A stretch of DNA of 64,000 nucleotides from Thiemannella venezuelensis (GTDB taxonomy: Bacteria; Actinomycetota; Actinomycetes; Streptosporangiales; Streptosporangiaceae): the NCBI RefSeq assembly GCF_014203605.1, contig NZ_JACHJJ010000010.1, positions 62,001 to 126,000 of the forward strand, in the 5' to 3' direction. The position numbers were made by a program, and so were the translations under genes. Below are positions 1 through 7,313 of this stretch, piece after piece (within the stretch, counting starts at the first letter, position 1; each line of letters starts with the position of its first letter). The notes below the pieces were generated by a model, which was not told the DNA's origin, made no database searches, and was given only the letters and a program-made list of their open reading frames with translations.

Positions 1-942
1 GCCGTCACCGAGGGCGACAAGGTCGAGGCGCAGCTGCGCTTCGGGGTCTCGGTCAACACCTACGGGGTCAACGACCTGGTCGCCGCCGTCGACGCCGCGG
101 CGGACACCGAGGTGGACGCGCTCGTCCAGGAGTACGAGGACGCCTACAAGATGGCGCCCGAGCTGCGCGCGGGGGGCGAGCGGCACGACTCGCTGCGCTA
201 CGCCGCCCGCATCGAGCTGGGCCTGCGCGGCTTCCTGGAGGCCGGCGGCTTCGGCGCGTTCACCACGAACTTCGAGGACCTCGGCGGCCTGCGGCAGCTC
301 CCCGGCCTGGCCGTGCAGCGGCTCATGGCCGACGGGTACGGCTTCGGCGGCGAGGGCGACTGGAAGACCTCCGTGCTGCTGCGCACCCTGAAGGTGATGT
401 CCGCCGGGCTGCCCGGTGGCACGTCGTTCATGGAGGACTACACCTACCACCTGGTGCCCGGCCAGGAGCTCATCCTCGGCGCGCACATGCTGGAGGTCTG
501 CCCGACCATCGCCGCCGGCACCCCCTCGTGCGAGATCCACCCCTTGAGCATCGGCGGCCGGGAGGACCCGGTCCGGCTCGTCTTCGACGCCCAGCCCGGA
601 CCGGCCGTGGTCGTCGGCCTGGCGGACATGGGCGAGCGGTTCCGGCTGGTCGCCAACGAGATCGACGTCGTGACCCCGGCCGAGCCGCTGCCCAACCTCC
701 CCGTGGCCCGCGCGGTGTGGAAGCCCCGCCCCGACATGCGCACCTCCGCCGAGGCGTGGCTGACCGCCGGAGCCCCGCACCACACCGTGCTCTCGGCGGC
801 GGTCGGGACCGAGGAGCTGACCGACTTCGCCGACATGCTCGGCGTCGAGCTGCTGGTCATCGACGCCGACACCACGACCCGCCAGTTCACCAAGGAGATC
901 CGCTGGAACCAGGCCTACTACCGCCTGGCCCAGGGGTTCTAG
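1..942 (+). CDS. araA: L-arabinose isomerase, C-terminal part (5' end outside window)
   Basis: The frame is open from base 1 and ends in TAG at 940-942, so the gene begins upstream of the window. The enzyme converts L-arabinose to L-ribulose in the cytoplasm using a divalent metal. The visible part carries the family's metal-binding signatures in order: Glu in TTNFEDL, Glu in GGEGDWK, His in MEDYTYH and His in GAPHHTVL. These correspond to the two Glu and two His ligands of E. coli Ara[12 protein letters not shown] and the closing [16 protein letters not shown] are also typical. Only about 313 of the usual roughly 500 residues are present. The 142 bases after the stop contain no gene. The neighbouring arabinose genes, if any, must lie to the left of the window. 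Confidence 0.93.
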   Translation, partial: AVTEGDKVEAQLRFGVSVNTYGVNDLVAAVDAAADTEVDALVQEYEDAYKMAPELRAGGERHDSLRYAARIELGLRGFLEAGGFGAFTTNFEDLGGLRQLPGLAVQRLMADGYGFGGEGDWKTSVLLRTLKVMSAGLPGGTSFMEDYTYHLVPGQELILGAHMLEVCPTIAAGTPSCEIHPLSIGGREDPVRLVFDAQPGPAVVVGLADMGERFRLVANEIDVVTPAEPLPNLPVARAVWKPRPDMRTSAEAWLTAGAPHHTVLSAAVGTEELTDFADMLGVELLVIDADTTTRQFTKEIRWNQAYYRLAQGF

Positions 943-1084
943 TACGGCGCGGGTGGCCGTACGGCGCGCACCCGGGCTGAAAAAGCGGCGCCGGTACGGC
1001 GAGCCGTGGGGCGGCGTGATCCGGCGCCGCCCGTACGGTGCGCGATCCGGGCCCCGGGGAGGCTGCCCGGTCATCCAGCCCTTC

Positions 1085-2521
1085 TCAGCCGTCCGCGCGA
1101 TAGGTGGTGAGATCGCCGTAGGCCGACAGCGGCGCGGCCGGGTCCGCCGGGTCGTCCCGCAGTACGGCGTCCAGGAACGCGACGCTGGCGGCCGCGGTGA
1201 TGCGCGGCCCCTCGGTGCGGCCCAGAGAGCCTGCGAGCGCGGGCACGGGCGGCAGGTAGAGCGGTGCGTCGGTGAAAGTCAGATGCTCCGAGCCGGGGAC
1301 GGTGAGCCGGTAGTTCGTCGCGGTGCCGAGTTCCAGGACGCGGGTGAGGCCGGGGATGTAGTCCGGGTCGGTGTCCGGGCCGATGGCCTGGGTGAGGGCG
1401 AGCGCCGGCTGGTGGAAGGGCCGCGGGTCGGGGTCGTGGGGGAAGCCGTCCAGGTCGATGACGGCCGCGAACCGGGGGTCCTGGTGGGCGGCCTGCAAGG
1501 CCGCGCCTCCGCCGAGGGAGTGCCCGGTCGCCGCGGCCCGGCGGGTGTCGAGGCGTCCGGTCAGCGGGCCGGGGGTCTCTCCCCGGTCCAGGCTGCCGAG
1601 CCGGGTCAGGACGAAACTGAGGTCGGCGGCCCGTACCGCGGTCCAGCGGGCCGACCGCCTGCCGTCCTCGGCCTGGTCGCCGGTCGCCGCGACCCGCGTG
1701 CGGACCGTACGGCCGTCGGCGAGGACGACGGCGGCCGAGTCGTAGGGATGGTCGAGGGCCGCGACCACGTAACCCTGGGAGGCCAGCTCCTCAGCCCAGG
1801 CGGTGTTCTGGGTGCGCACCCCGCCCAGCCCGGGGGAGAACAGCACGAGGGGGAACCGCTCGTTCCCTTCGGCCACCGCCGCGCCGGGCACCGCGTTGGT
1901 GCGGGCGCGCGGGAGGTGGTCGAGCACGAAGCCGGGAGCGCCGAGGTAGGCGGCGAGGCCGCGGGAGACCGTACGCGCCTCCCGCTCGGTGCGGCCGAGG
2001 TAGCCCGCCCGCGCGGAGCCTGCGCGTGCGGGGTACCAGAGCTGGACCACGACCGTGCGCCGGTCATCGGGATCGGGGGTGGCGGTCTCCGGGCGGGCCG
2101 GGTCGTCCCACTGCACCACGGTGGTCCCGACCGCGTAGCGGCCCGTCGGCGCGGGGAACACCGGCACCGGCAGCGCCCACGCCGCCACCGCGCTCCCGGC
2201 GACCAGGCCCAGGCACACCACCGCCCCCAGGATCGCCCCCCACCGGGCCCGCCGCGCGGGTTCCCCGGTACGGCGCCGCAGCGCGGAAGGGGCGGTGAAC
2301 AACAGCGCGAGCGCGGCACCGGCGAGTGCGGGCAGCATCTGCCAGCGAGCCCCGGACACGGCCAGCGCCACCCCGCACAGCACGACGGCCGCCGCCGCGG
2401 CCAGGGCGAACGGCCGGCGGACACCGGTCGGCAGCAGGCGGGCCGCCATCAGGGCCACGGTCCCCAGCAGGACCAGGAGCTCTAGGAGGGACAGGCCCAG
2501 GCCGGTGATCGTTTCGGTCAT
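1085..2521 (-). CDS. Membrane-anchored alpha/beta hydrolase (PAF-acetylhydrolase/dienelactone hydrolase-like)
   Basis: The 478-residue protein has about four hydrophobic helices in its first 150 residues (for example LSLLELLVLLGTVALMAARL), followed by an extracytoplasmic alpha/beta hydrolase. The nucleophile elbow is GHSLGG with Ser near 335. An Asp in IDLDG (about 358) and a His in GSEHLTF (about 413) complete a plausible triad. The layout VQLWYPA...PLVLFSPGLGG...LASQGYVVAALDHPYDS is that of the platelet-activating-factor acetylhydrolase type II group. Substrate is unknown; an ester or lipid is likely. The start is MTETITGL, preceded by GTGAGG at good spacing. The frame stays open upstream to 2638 but nothing supports a longer protein. 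The gene faces away from the truncated oxidoreductase at 2773. Confidence 0.82.
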   Translation of the reverse strand: MTETITGLGLSLLELLVLLGTVALMAARLLPTGVRRPFALAAAAAVVLCGVALAVSGARWQMLPALAGAALALLFTAPSALRRRTGEPARRARWGAILGAVVCLGLVAGSAVAAWALPVPVFPAPTGRYAVGTTVVQWDDPARPETATPDPDDRRTVVVQLWYPARAGSARAGYLGRTEREARTVSRGLAAYLGAPGFVLDHLPRARTNAVPGAAVAEGNERFPLVLFSPGLGGVRTQNTAWAEELASQGYVVAALDHPYDSAAVVLADGRTVRTRVAATGDQAEDGRRSARWTAVRAADLSFVLTRLGSLDRGETPGPLTGRLDTRRAAATGHSLGGGAALQAAHQDPRFAAVIDLDGFPHDPDPRPFHQPALALTQAIGPDTDPDYIPGLTRVLELGTATNYRLTVPGSEHLTFTDAPLYLPPVPALAGSLGRTEGPRITAAASVAFLDAVLRDDPADPAAPLSAYGDLTTYRADG

Positions 2522-2707
2522 GAGCCCATCCTCACGGGGAACCCGTGCCGGCCCATCCCTCCCGAGACCGAAACCCCATGCCACCGGGGTCGCACCGCGC
2601 CCCGCGCCCGCGCGACCCAGGTCGCACACGCCGCTCATCCCCGGCTCCGTCCGCAGGGCGGTTGAGTCCCGGGTGGACGGCCGCTCCCCGGCACCGGGCC
2701 CGCTGCC

Positions 2708-2738
2708 TTGACCTCAAGAGCGGTTGAGGCCGCAGGAT
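2708..2738 (+). promoter_or_regulatory. Predicted SoxR box within a 19-bp-spacer promoter
   Basis: An 18-bp inverted repeat CCTCAA-GAGCGG-TTGAGG occupies 2712-2729. It sits between a -35 TTGACC (2708-2713) and a -10-like CAGGAT (2733-2738) separated by exactly 19 bp. Perfect CCTCAA/TTGAGG arms inside an overlong spacer are the hallmark of promoters activated by SoxR, the MerR-family redox-drug sensor. SoxR regulons of Streptomyces include oxidoreductases of the type that starts 35 bp downstream. No soxR gene lies in this window. The assignment is by motif only. Confidence 0.75.
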
Positions 2739-2772
2739 CACCACCGGAAGTCGAGCCGACGGGAGCGATCTG

Positions 2773-3085
2773 ATGCGCGCGGTGTGGTTGAAGGAGTTCG
2801 GCGGGCCGGAGGTACTGGTCGCGGGGGAGGCCCCGGACCCGGTGGCCGGTCCGGGGCAGGCGCTGGTGGAGGTGGCGTTCGCCGACATCACGTTCGTGGA
2901 GACGCAGTTCCGGGCGGGGGGCTTCGGCCCGTTCAAGGCCGGGCTCCCGGTCATCCCGGGCAACGGCGTCGGCGGCGTCGTCGCGGCGGTGGGCCCCGGG
3001 GCGGGGGAGGACCTGGCCGGCAGGCGGGTGGTCACCTCCACCGGCGGGTCGGGCGGCTACGCCGAGCGGGCCGCGGTGGACGCCG
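2773..3085 (+). pseudogene. Truncated zinc-binding dehydrogenase/quinone oxidoreductase-like gene (N-terminal third only)
   Basis: The start has a good GGGAG site at 2760-2764. The first ~100 residues are a typical NADPH:quinone reductase N-terminus: MRAVWLKEFGGPEVL, VIPGNGVGGVV, and GGSGGYAERAAVD. After about base 3085 the reading frame runs on to 3462, but it is then only the antisense of the neighbouring dehydrogenase and loses all family resemblance. It lacks the Rossmann NADPH-binding half (members are ~310-340 residues). The cause is probably a deletion that brought a second, convergent dehydrogenase gene into contact. The SoxR-type promoter just upstream is intact, so a short non-functional protein may still be made under redox stress. 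The exact 3' limit of homology is approximate. Confidence 0.75.
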
Positions 3086-4055
3086 CCGGCTCCGGGCCGG
3101 CGACGCGCAGGACGAGCTTGCCGCGGGTGCGGCCCCGCGCGAGGCGCTCGTGCGCCTCGGCGGCCCGCTCCAGCGGGAACACCTCCTCGACCTCGACCCT
3201 GACGCGGCCGTCGTCGATCAGCCGGGCGATGCGGGCCAGCGCGGCGCCGTCCGGTTCGACCAGGAACGGGGCGGCGCGCACGCCGCGCTCCTCCGCCCGC
3301 CGGAGCAGCTCGGGGGAGACCCCGGACGGGATCGCGAGGAGGAGGCCGCCGGGAGCCAGGACGTCCAGCGACCGGGTGCCGGTCGAGTCGTGCTCGTCGC
3401 CGACCAGGTCGATGACCACGTCCACCCGGTCCACCTCCTTCTCGAAACGGGTCGCGGTGTAGTCGACGAGTTCGTCGGCTCCCAGCTCGCGCAGCCACCC
3501 GTGGTTGTCCGCACGTGCGGTGCCGGTCACATGCGCCCCGAGGTGCTTGGCGAACTGCACGGCGAAGTGCCCGACGCCTCCCGCCGCGGCGTGGACGAGC
3601 ACCCGCTCGCCGGGCCGTACCGCGGCGGCGTCCACCAGGGCCTGCCAGGCGGTGAGCGCGGCCAGCGGTACGGCCGCCGCCTGGTCGTGGCCCAGCGAGC
3701 GGGGCTTGCGGGCGAACTGCCGGGAGGGGGCCGTGACGTACTCGGCGTAGCCGCCCGCCCGGCGGGGGAACCACGGCATGCCGTACACCTCGTCGCCCGG
3801 CCGCAGGGTGTGCACTCCGAAGCCGACCTCCTCGACCACTCCCGAGACGTCCCAGCCCAGGACGGACGGCGGGCCGCCGAGCACTCCGGCGATGCCGCCC
3901 CCGCCGCGGGTCTTGTGGTCGACCGGATTGACCCCGGCCGAGACGACGCGGACCAGGACCTCGGTGGGGAGCGGTTCGGGCCGGGGCAGCCGTACGGGAC
4001 GCAGGACCTCCGGTCCGCCGAAAGCGTCCTGGCTGATCGCGCGCATGAGCGTCAT
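3057..4055 (-). CDS. NADP-dependent zinc-type alcohol dehydrogenase-like oxidoreductase
   Basis: A full-length MDR-superfamily oxidoreductase of about 332 residues: N-terminal GroES-like fold (VLVRVVSAGVNPVDHKTRGG), then a Rossmann domain with VLVHAAAGGVGHFAVQFAKHLGA as the cofactor loop, ending in GRTRGKLVLRV. The structural zinc cysteines are absent, as in quinone reductases. The start MTLMRAISQ follows GAGGAG; an in-frame ATG at 4121 lies inside the divergent promoter and is rejected. The last ~14 residues after VLRV are read from the antisense strand of the truncated gene at 2773, so this tail is foreign to the family. The gene is divergent from the HxlR regulator at 4175 across a shared operator. 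It is probably its target and may detoxify quinones or electrophiles. Confidence 0.87.
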   Translation of the reverse strand: MTLMRAISQDAFGGPEVLRPVRLPRPEPLPTEVLVRVVSAGVNPVDHKTRGGGGIAGVLGGPPSVLGWDVSGVVEEVGFGVHTLRPGDEVYGMPWFPRRAGGYAEYVTAPSRQFARKPRSLGHDQAAAVPLAALTAWQALVDAAAVRPGERVLVHAAAGGVGHFAVQFAKHLGAHVTGTARADNHGWLRELGADELVDYTATRFEKEVDRVDVVIDLVGDEHDSTGTRSLDVLAPGGLLLAIPSGVSPELLRRAEERGVRAAPFLVEPDGAALARIARLIDDGRVRVEVEEVFPLERAAEAHERLARGRTRGKLVLRVAGPEPAASTAARSA

Positions 4056-4107
4056 CGGTTCTCCTCGCAGGTTCGGATCAGGCAGCGGACAAGCTATCTT
4101 CAGGGAT

Positions 4108-4131
4108 GTAGTAACTATCAAGGGCTACTAC
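4108..4131. promoter_or_regulatory. Predicted HxlR operator between the divergent oxidoreductase and regulator
   Basis: The inverted repeat GTAGTA (4108-4113), 12-base spacer, TACTAC (4126-4131) lies in the 119-bp intergenic region between the starts at 4055 (-) and 4175 (+). TAGTA/TACTA arms resemble operators of HxlR-family redox regulators such as YodB. The region is visibly more AT-rich than its surroundings, which fits overlapping divergent promoters. Confidence 0.6.
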
Positions 4132-4174
4132 TTCCTTTCGGAAAGCATCGAGCCCGCGCCGGGAAGGATCTCCC

Positions 4175-4576
4175 ATGTCCGCGACCTGCGCCACGGGGCG
4201 GCACGACAAGCACGACGTCTACGCGGCGCAGTGCCCGTGCCGGGGGGTGCTGGACCTGCTGGCCAACAAGTGGGCGGCCCTGGCGATCGGGGCGCTGGAG
4301 GGCGGTCCGCAGCGCTTCGGGGCGCTGCAGCGCCGCCTGGAGGGCGTCAGCCCCAAGGTGCTCACCCAGACGCTGCGCCGTCTGGAGGACGCGGGGTTCG
4401 TGGAGCGCACGGTCTATCCCGCCGTCCCCCTGCACGTCGAGTACGAGCTGACCGGGCTGGGCCGCGGAGTCGCCGAGCCCCTGGCGGCGCTGCGCTCCTG
4501 GGTCGAACGCCACCTCGACGAGATCCAGGAGCGGAGCCTGCCCGACGTCCCGGGGAGATCGACTCCGGCGGGGTAG
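4175..4576 (+). CDS. HxlR-family winged-helix transcriptional regulator
   Basis: A 133-residue protein of typical family length. The core reads CPCRGVLDLLANKWAALAIGALEGGPQRFGALQRRLEGVSPKVLTQTLRRLEDAGFVERTVYP, the complete HxlR winged helix-turn-helix with the recognition helix around SPKVLTQTLRRLE. Cysteines at about residues 5, 20 and 22 sit where thiol-based sensors of this family carry their redox Cys, so electrophile or quinone sensing is plausible. It is divergent from an NADP-dependent oxidoreductase and probably represses both that gene and itself through the repeat at 4108-4131. The start is preceded by GGAAGGAT. The stop is 12 bases from the next gene, so co-transcription with the exopolyphosphatase is possible. 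Confidence 0.9.
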   Translation: MSATCATGRHDKHDVYAAQCPCRGVLDLLANKWAALAIGALEGGPQRFGALQRRLEGVSPKVLTQTLRRLEDAGFVERTVYPAVPLHVEYELTGLGRGVAEPLAALRSWVERHLDEIQERSLPDVPGRSTPAG

Positions 4577-4588
4577 TAACTTCGACCC

Positions 4589-5518
4589 ATGCGACTGGGC
4601 GTTCTCGACATCGGTTCCAACACGGTCCACCTGCTGGTGATGGACGCCCACCGGGGGGCCAGGCCGCTGCCGGCCTACTCCCACAAGGTGGAGCTGCGGC
4701 TCTCCGAGCACATGGAGGACGGCGACCGCCTCTCCGCGCACGGGGCCGGGCGGCTGCGCGAGTGCGTCGAGGAGGCCCTGCGGATCGCCGAGGACAAGGG
4801 GGTCGAGGAGCTCATGGCCTTCGCCACCTCGGCGGTCCGGGAGGCCGTCAACGGCGAGGAGGTGCTCGCGCAGATCAAGGACGAGACGCGGGTGGACATC
4901 CGGGTGCTCTCCGGCCGGGACGAGGCGACGCTGACGTTCCTGGCCGTGCGGCGGTGGTTCGGCTGGTCGTCGGGGCGGCTGCTGGTGCTCGACATCGGCG
5001 GCGGCTCGCTGGAGATCGCCTCGGGCATCGACGAGCAGCCGGACGTGGCGATCTCGCTCCCGCTGGGCGCGGGGCGGCTGACCCGGGGCTGGTTCACCGC
5101 CGACCCGCCCCCGGCCGAGGAGGTGCGGGCGCTGCGCAGGCACGTGCGGGCGGAGATCGCGCGCTCGGTGGGCGACGTCGCCAGGTACGGCCAGGCGGAC
5201 CACGCCGTCGCGACGTCCAAGACGTTCAAGCAGCTGGCGCGGATCGCCGGGGCCGCGCCCTCCGGCGACGGGCCGAACGTCCGCCGGGCGCTCCGGCACG
5301 CCGACCTCACCGAGTGGGCCGGGCGGCTCGCCGAGATGGACGCCGCCGAGCGCGCGGGGCTGCCGGGGGTCTCGGAGGGGCGGGTACGGCAGCTGCCCGC
5401 CGGGGCGATCGTCGCGGACGCCACCATGGACCTGTTCGGGGTCGGGGAGCTGGAGGTCTGCCCCTGGGCGCTGCGGGAGGGGATCATCCTGCGCCATCTG
5501 GACACCCTGCCGGGCTGA
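4589..5518 (+). CDS. ppx: Ppx/GppA-family exopolyphosphatase
   Basis: A 309-residue short-form member (two actin-like ATPase-fold domains, without the C-terminal HD-type extension of E. coli Ppx). It hydrolyses polyphosphate ends or pppGpp in the cytoplasm. Signature segments are [12 protein letters not shown] at the N-terminus (phosphate loop 1), [12 protein letters not shown] with the region carrying the catalytic Glu, [13 protein letters not shown] (phosphate loop 2) and the C-terminal [16 protein letters not shown]. Length and layout match the mycobacterial PPX1/PPX2 type. The start ATG follows the stop of the HxlR gene by 12 bases, with a weak ribosome site. A PPK2-type polyphosphate kinase is also present at 42442, far away. 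Confidence 0.9.
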   Translation: MRLGVLDIGSNTVHLLVMDAHRGARPLPAYSHKVELRLSEHMEDGDRLSAHGAGRLRECVEEALRIAEDKGVEELMAFATSAVREAVNGEEVLAQIKDETRVDIRVLSGRDEATLTFLAVRRWFGWSSGRLLVLDIGGGSLEIASGIDEQPDVAISLPLGAGRLTRGWFTADPPPAEEVRALRRHVRAEIARSVGDVARYGQADHAVATSKTFKQLARIAGAAPSGDGPNVRRALRHADLTEWAGRLAEMDAAERAGLPGVSEGRVRQLPAGAIVADATMDLFGVGELEVCPWALREGIILRHLDTLPG

Positions 5519-5597
5519 TCCGGCCTCCCGGGGCATCGAAGATCATTATTGCGCCGCCGCAGGTTTGCCGGGCACTTTGCCGGTAAGGGCGATTGTT

Positions 5598-6410
5598 ATG
5601 AACAGTGCTCAGGTGGAAGGCGCCGCCCGCAGGGCGGCGAACAGTCAGACGCTGGACCGGCTGGCCCGTCTGGGCATGGTCTGCCGCGGCGTCCTGTACG
5701 GGTTGATCGGTTTCCTGTCCCTGCAGATCGCACTCGGCCGCGGCAGCGGGGGCAAGGAGGCCGACAAGACCGGCGCGATCGAGATGGTCGAGCAGCAGCC
5801 GTTCGGCCAGGTCATGCTCTGGCTGATGGCCGTGGGCTTCGCCGCGCTCACGCTGTGGCAGCTCTCCGAGGCCGTCATCGGCCGCGGCCGGACCAAGGAC
5901 CGGGTCGAGTCGGGTGCGCGTACGGCGGTCTACGGGCTGGTCACGGCCACGCTGCTCGGGCTGCTGCTCCGCGGCGACCACGGAGGCTCGACCGACCAGC
6001 ACTCCCAGGACCTCACCGCCGCGCTGATGAAGCTGCCCGGCGGCCAGCTCCTGGTCGGCCTGATCGGGCTCGGCCTGATCGGGCTCGGCGCGTACTGGGT
6101 GCACAAGGGCTGGAAGAAGAGGTTCCTGGAGGACCTGCGGACCGGCGAGATGCCCCCGCAGGCGCTCTCACTCGCCCGGCGGCTCGGCCTGGCCGGGTAC
6201 CTCGCCCGAGGCGTGATCGCCGCGGCGGCCGGCGTCTTCGTCATCCAGGCGGCGGTCACCTACGACGCGGACAAGGCCAAGGGCATCGACTCCACGCTCC
6301 GCTCGCTGGCGGAGACCCCCGCGGGCCCGTGGCTCCTCGGGATCGTCGCGCTCGGCCTGCTGCTCTTCGCGGTCTACTGCTTCTTCGAGGCGCGCTGGCA
6401 CCGGATCTGA
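5598..6410 (+). CDS. DUF1206 integral membrane protein
   Basis: A 270-residue membrane protein with six hydrophobic segments arranged as three internal repeats of two helices each, every repeat beginning with a short arginine-containing turn (LARLGMVCRGVLYGLIGFLSL; ARTAVYGLVTATLLGLLL; ARRLGLAGYLARGVIAAAAG). That threefold pattern is characteristic of DUF1206. Function is unknown in the family. The start is MNSAQVEG rather than the upstream in-frame ATG at 5565, because family members begin with a short hydrophilic stretch and a TAAGGG lies nine bases upstream. It appears to be monocistronic, with a large stem-loop downstream at 6494-6543. Confidence 0.85.
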   Translation: MNSAQVEGAARRAANSQTLDRLARLGMVCRGVLYGLIGFLSLQIALGRGSGGKEADKTGAIEMVEQQPFGQVMLWLMAVGFAALTLWQLSEAVIGRGRTKDRVESGARTAVYGLVTATLLGLLLRGDHGGSTDQHSQDLTAALMKLPGGQLLVGLIGLGLIGLGAYWVHKGWKKRFLEDLRTGEMPPQALSLARRLGLAGYLARGVIAAAAGVFVIQAAVTYDADKAKGIDSTLRSLAETPAGPWLLGIVALGLLLFAVYCFFEARWHRI

Positions 6411-6493
6411 CCCCCGCCGGGCGGAGAGCGGGTTCCGCGACCGGCCGGGGCGCTCTCCGGAAACCCCGGTGACGGGAGGAACCGCACGTGGCG

Positions 6494-6543
6494 GCAGGTG
6501 CGGGCACGCAGGCGGAGGTCCGCCTGGCAAGCCCGACCTGCCT
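6494..6543. repeat. Large imperfect stem-loop between DUF1206 gene and anti-sigma-like ATPase gene
   Basis: Outer arms GGCAGGT-CGGGC (6494-6506, with one bulged base) pair with GCCCGACCTGCC (6532-6543). Inside is a second perfect inverted repeat AGGCGGA/TCCGCCT (6511-6526). There is no T-run, so it could be a non-canonical terminator for the DUF1206 gene or a structured leader for the next gene. Confidence 0.5.
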
Positions 6544-6638
6544 GTCCGGTAAGCGATCCCATTCCTACTTTTCCGAGACATCTCACCCCCCGGGGGCCCG
6601 CGTCTTCCAACGGGCTCGGACGACATCGGGAGGGCCGG

Positions 6639-7094
6639 ATGAACGACTCACCGGAGCACGACGAGGAGTACGACAGTACCGAACGGGTCCTCCGTCTGGC
6701 GGGCTCACCCGACCAGGTGGCGCGGGCTCGCCGCCTGATTTCGGCGATCCTGGGGCGCGACCACCCCCTCTACGACGACTGCGTGCTGCTGACCAGTGAG
6801 ATCGCCACGAACGCGGTGATCCACTCCCGGTCGGGCGACGGCGGGGTGTTCACCGTCACGGTCTCCTGCTCGCCCGGCTGCGTGCGGGTCTGCGTGCAGG
6901 ACGAGGGCTCGGCGGAGGCGCCCTGCCTCTGCCACGCCTCGGCCGAGGACACCGGGGGCCGCGGGCTGCCGCTGCTGGAGGCGCTGGCCCACCGGTGGGG
7001 CCTGGTCAGGGAGGCGGGGATGAACAAGGTCTGGTTCGAGCTCGTGCCGGAGCTGGCCGGGGTCTCCCTGCGCAGCCTCGCCGGCGCCAGATGA
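6639..7094 (+). CDS. ATP-binding protein, RsbW/anti-sigma-factor-like histidine kinase ATPase
   Basis: A 151-residue single HATPase_c_2 domain. It shows SPDQVARARRLISAIL (dimerisation and entry helix), LLTSEIATNAVIHS (N-box with the Mg-binding Asn) and VCVQDEG followed by GGRGLPLLEALAHRWG (G boxes). Such stand-alone GHKL ATPases are very numerous in filamentous actinomycetes and act as anti-sigma factors or kinases of anti-sigma antagonists. The target here is unknown. Several cysteines (CSPGCVRVC, CLCHAS) are unusual for such a short protein and may be redox-active or metal-binding; this is inference. The start is supported by GGGAGG at 6628-6633. The downstream 70-codon gene overlaps the stop by ATGA, so the two are translationally coupled. 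Confidence 0.85.
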   Translation: MNDSPEHDEEYDSTERVLRLAGSPDQVARARRLISAILGRDHPLYDDCVLLTSEIATNAVIHSRSGDGGVFTVTVSCSPGCVRVCVQDEGSAEAPCLCHASAEDTGGRGLPLLEALAHRWGLVREAGMNKVWFELVPELAGVSLRSLAGAR

Positions 7095-7303
7095 CCTCTC
7101 GCGGGACACCGGACATCGTGGCCCTGGAACGGGACGGCGTCATCGAGGTCCTCCCCGGCGGCGACCACAGGAAGATCCACATCCTCGACCGCTCGGAGGA
7201 GTGGCGGGACGGGCGGGTGTTCGAGCCGGAGGACGTCGGCATCGGAAGGTCGTGGAAGTACGACCCCCTCACCGTCACCGGCTCGATGACCCTCACCGGC
7301 TGA
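7091..7303 (+). CDS. Small hypothetical protein coupled to the anti-sigma-like ATPase
   Basis: A 70-residue acidic protein starting MTSRGTPDIVALERDGV. Its ATG overlaps the preceding TGA as ATGA. I do not recognise a family; it is not DUF397, the usual small partner of such ATPases. It has no membrane segment and no cysteines. The tight coupling suggests a binding partner, for example an anti-anti-sigma-like or adaptor protein. It ends ten bases before the convergent M20 peptidase gene. Confidence 0.6.
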   Translation: MTSRGTPDIVALERDGVIEVLPGGDHRKIHILDRSEEWRDGRVFEPEDVGIGRSWKYDPLTVTGSMTLTG

Positions 7304-7313
7304 GCCGCGGGCC

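Noticed and set aside
4572-4581. GTAGTAACT-like sequence at the HxlR stop, resembling the left half of the HxlR operator
   Set aside because: It overlaps the gene's stop codon, has no matching inverted half, and is probably coincidence.
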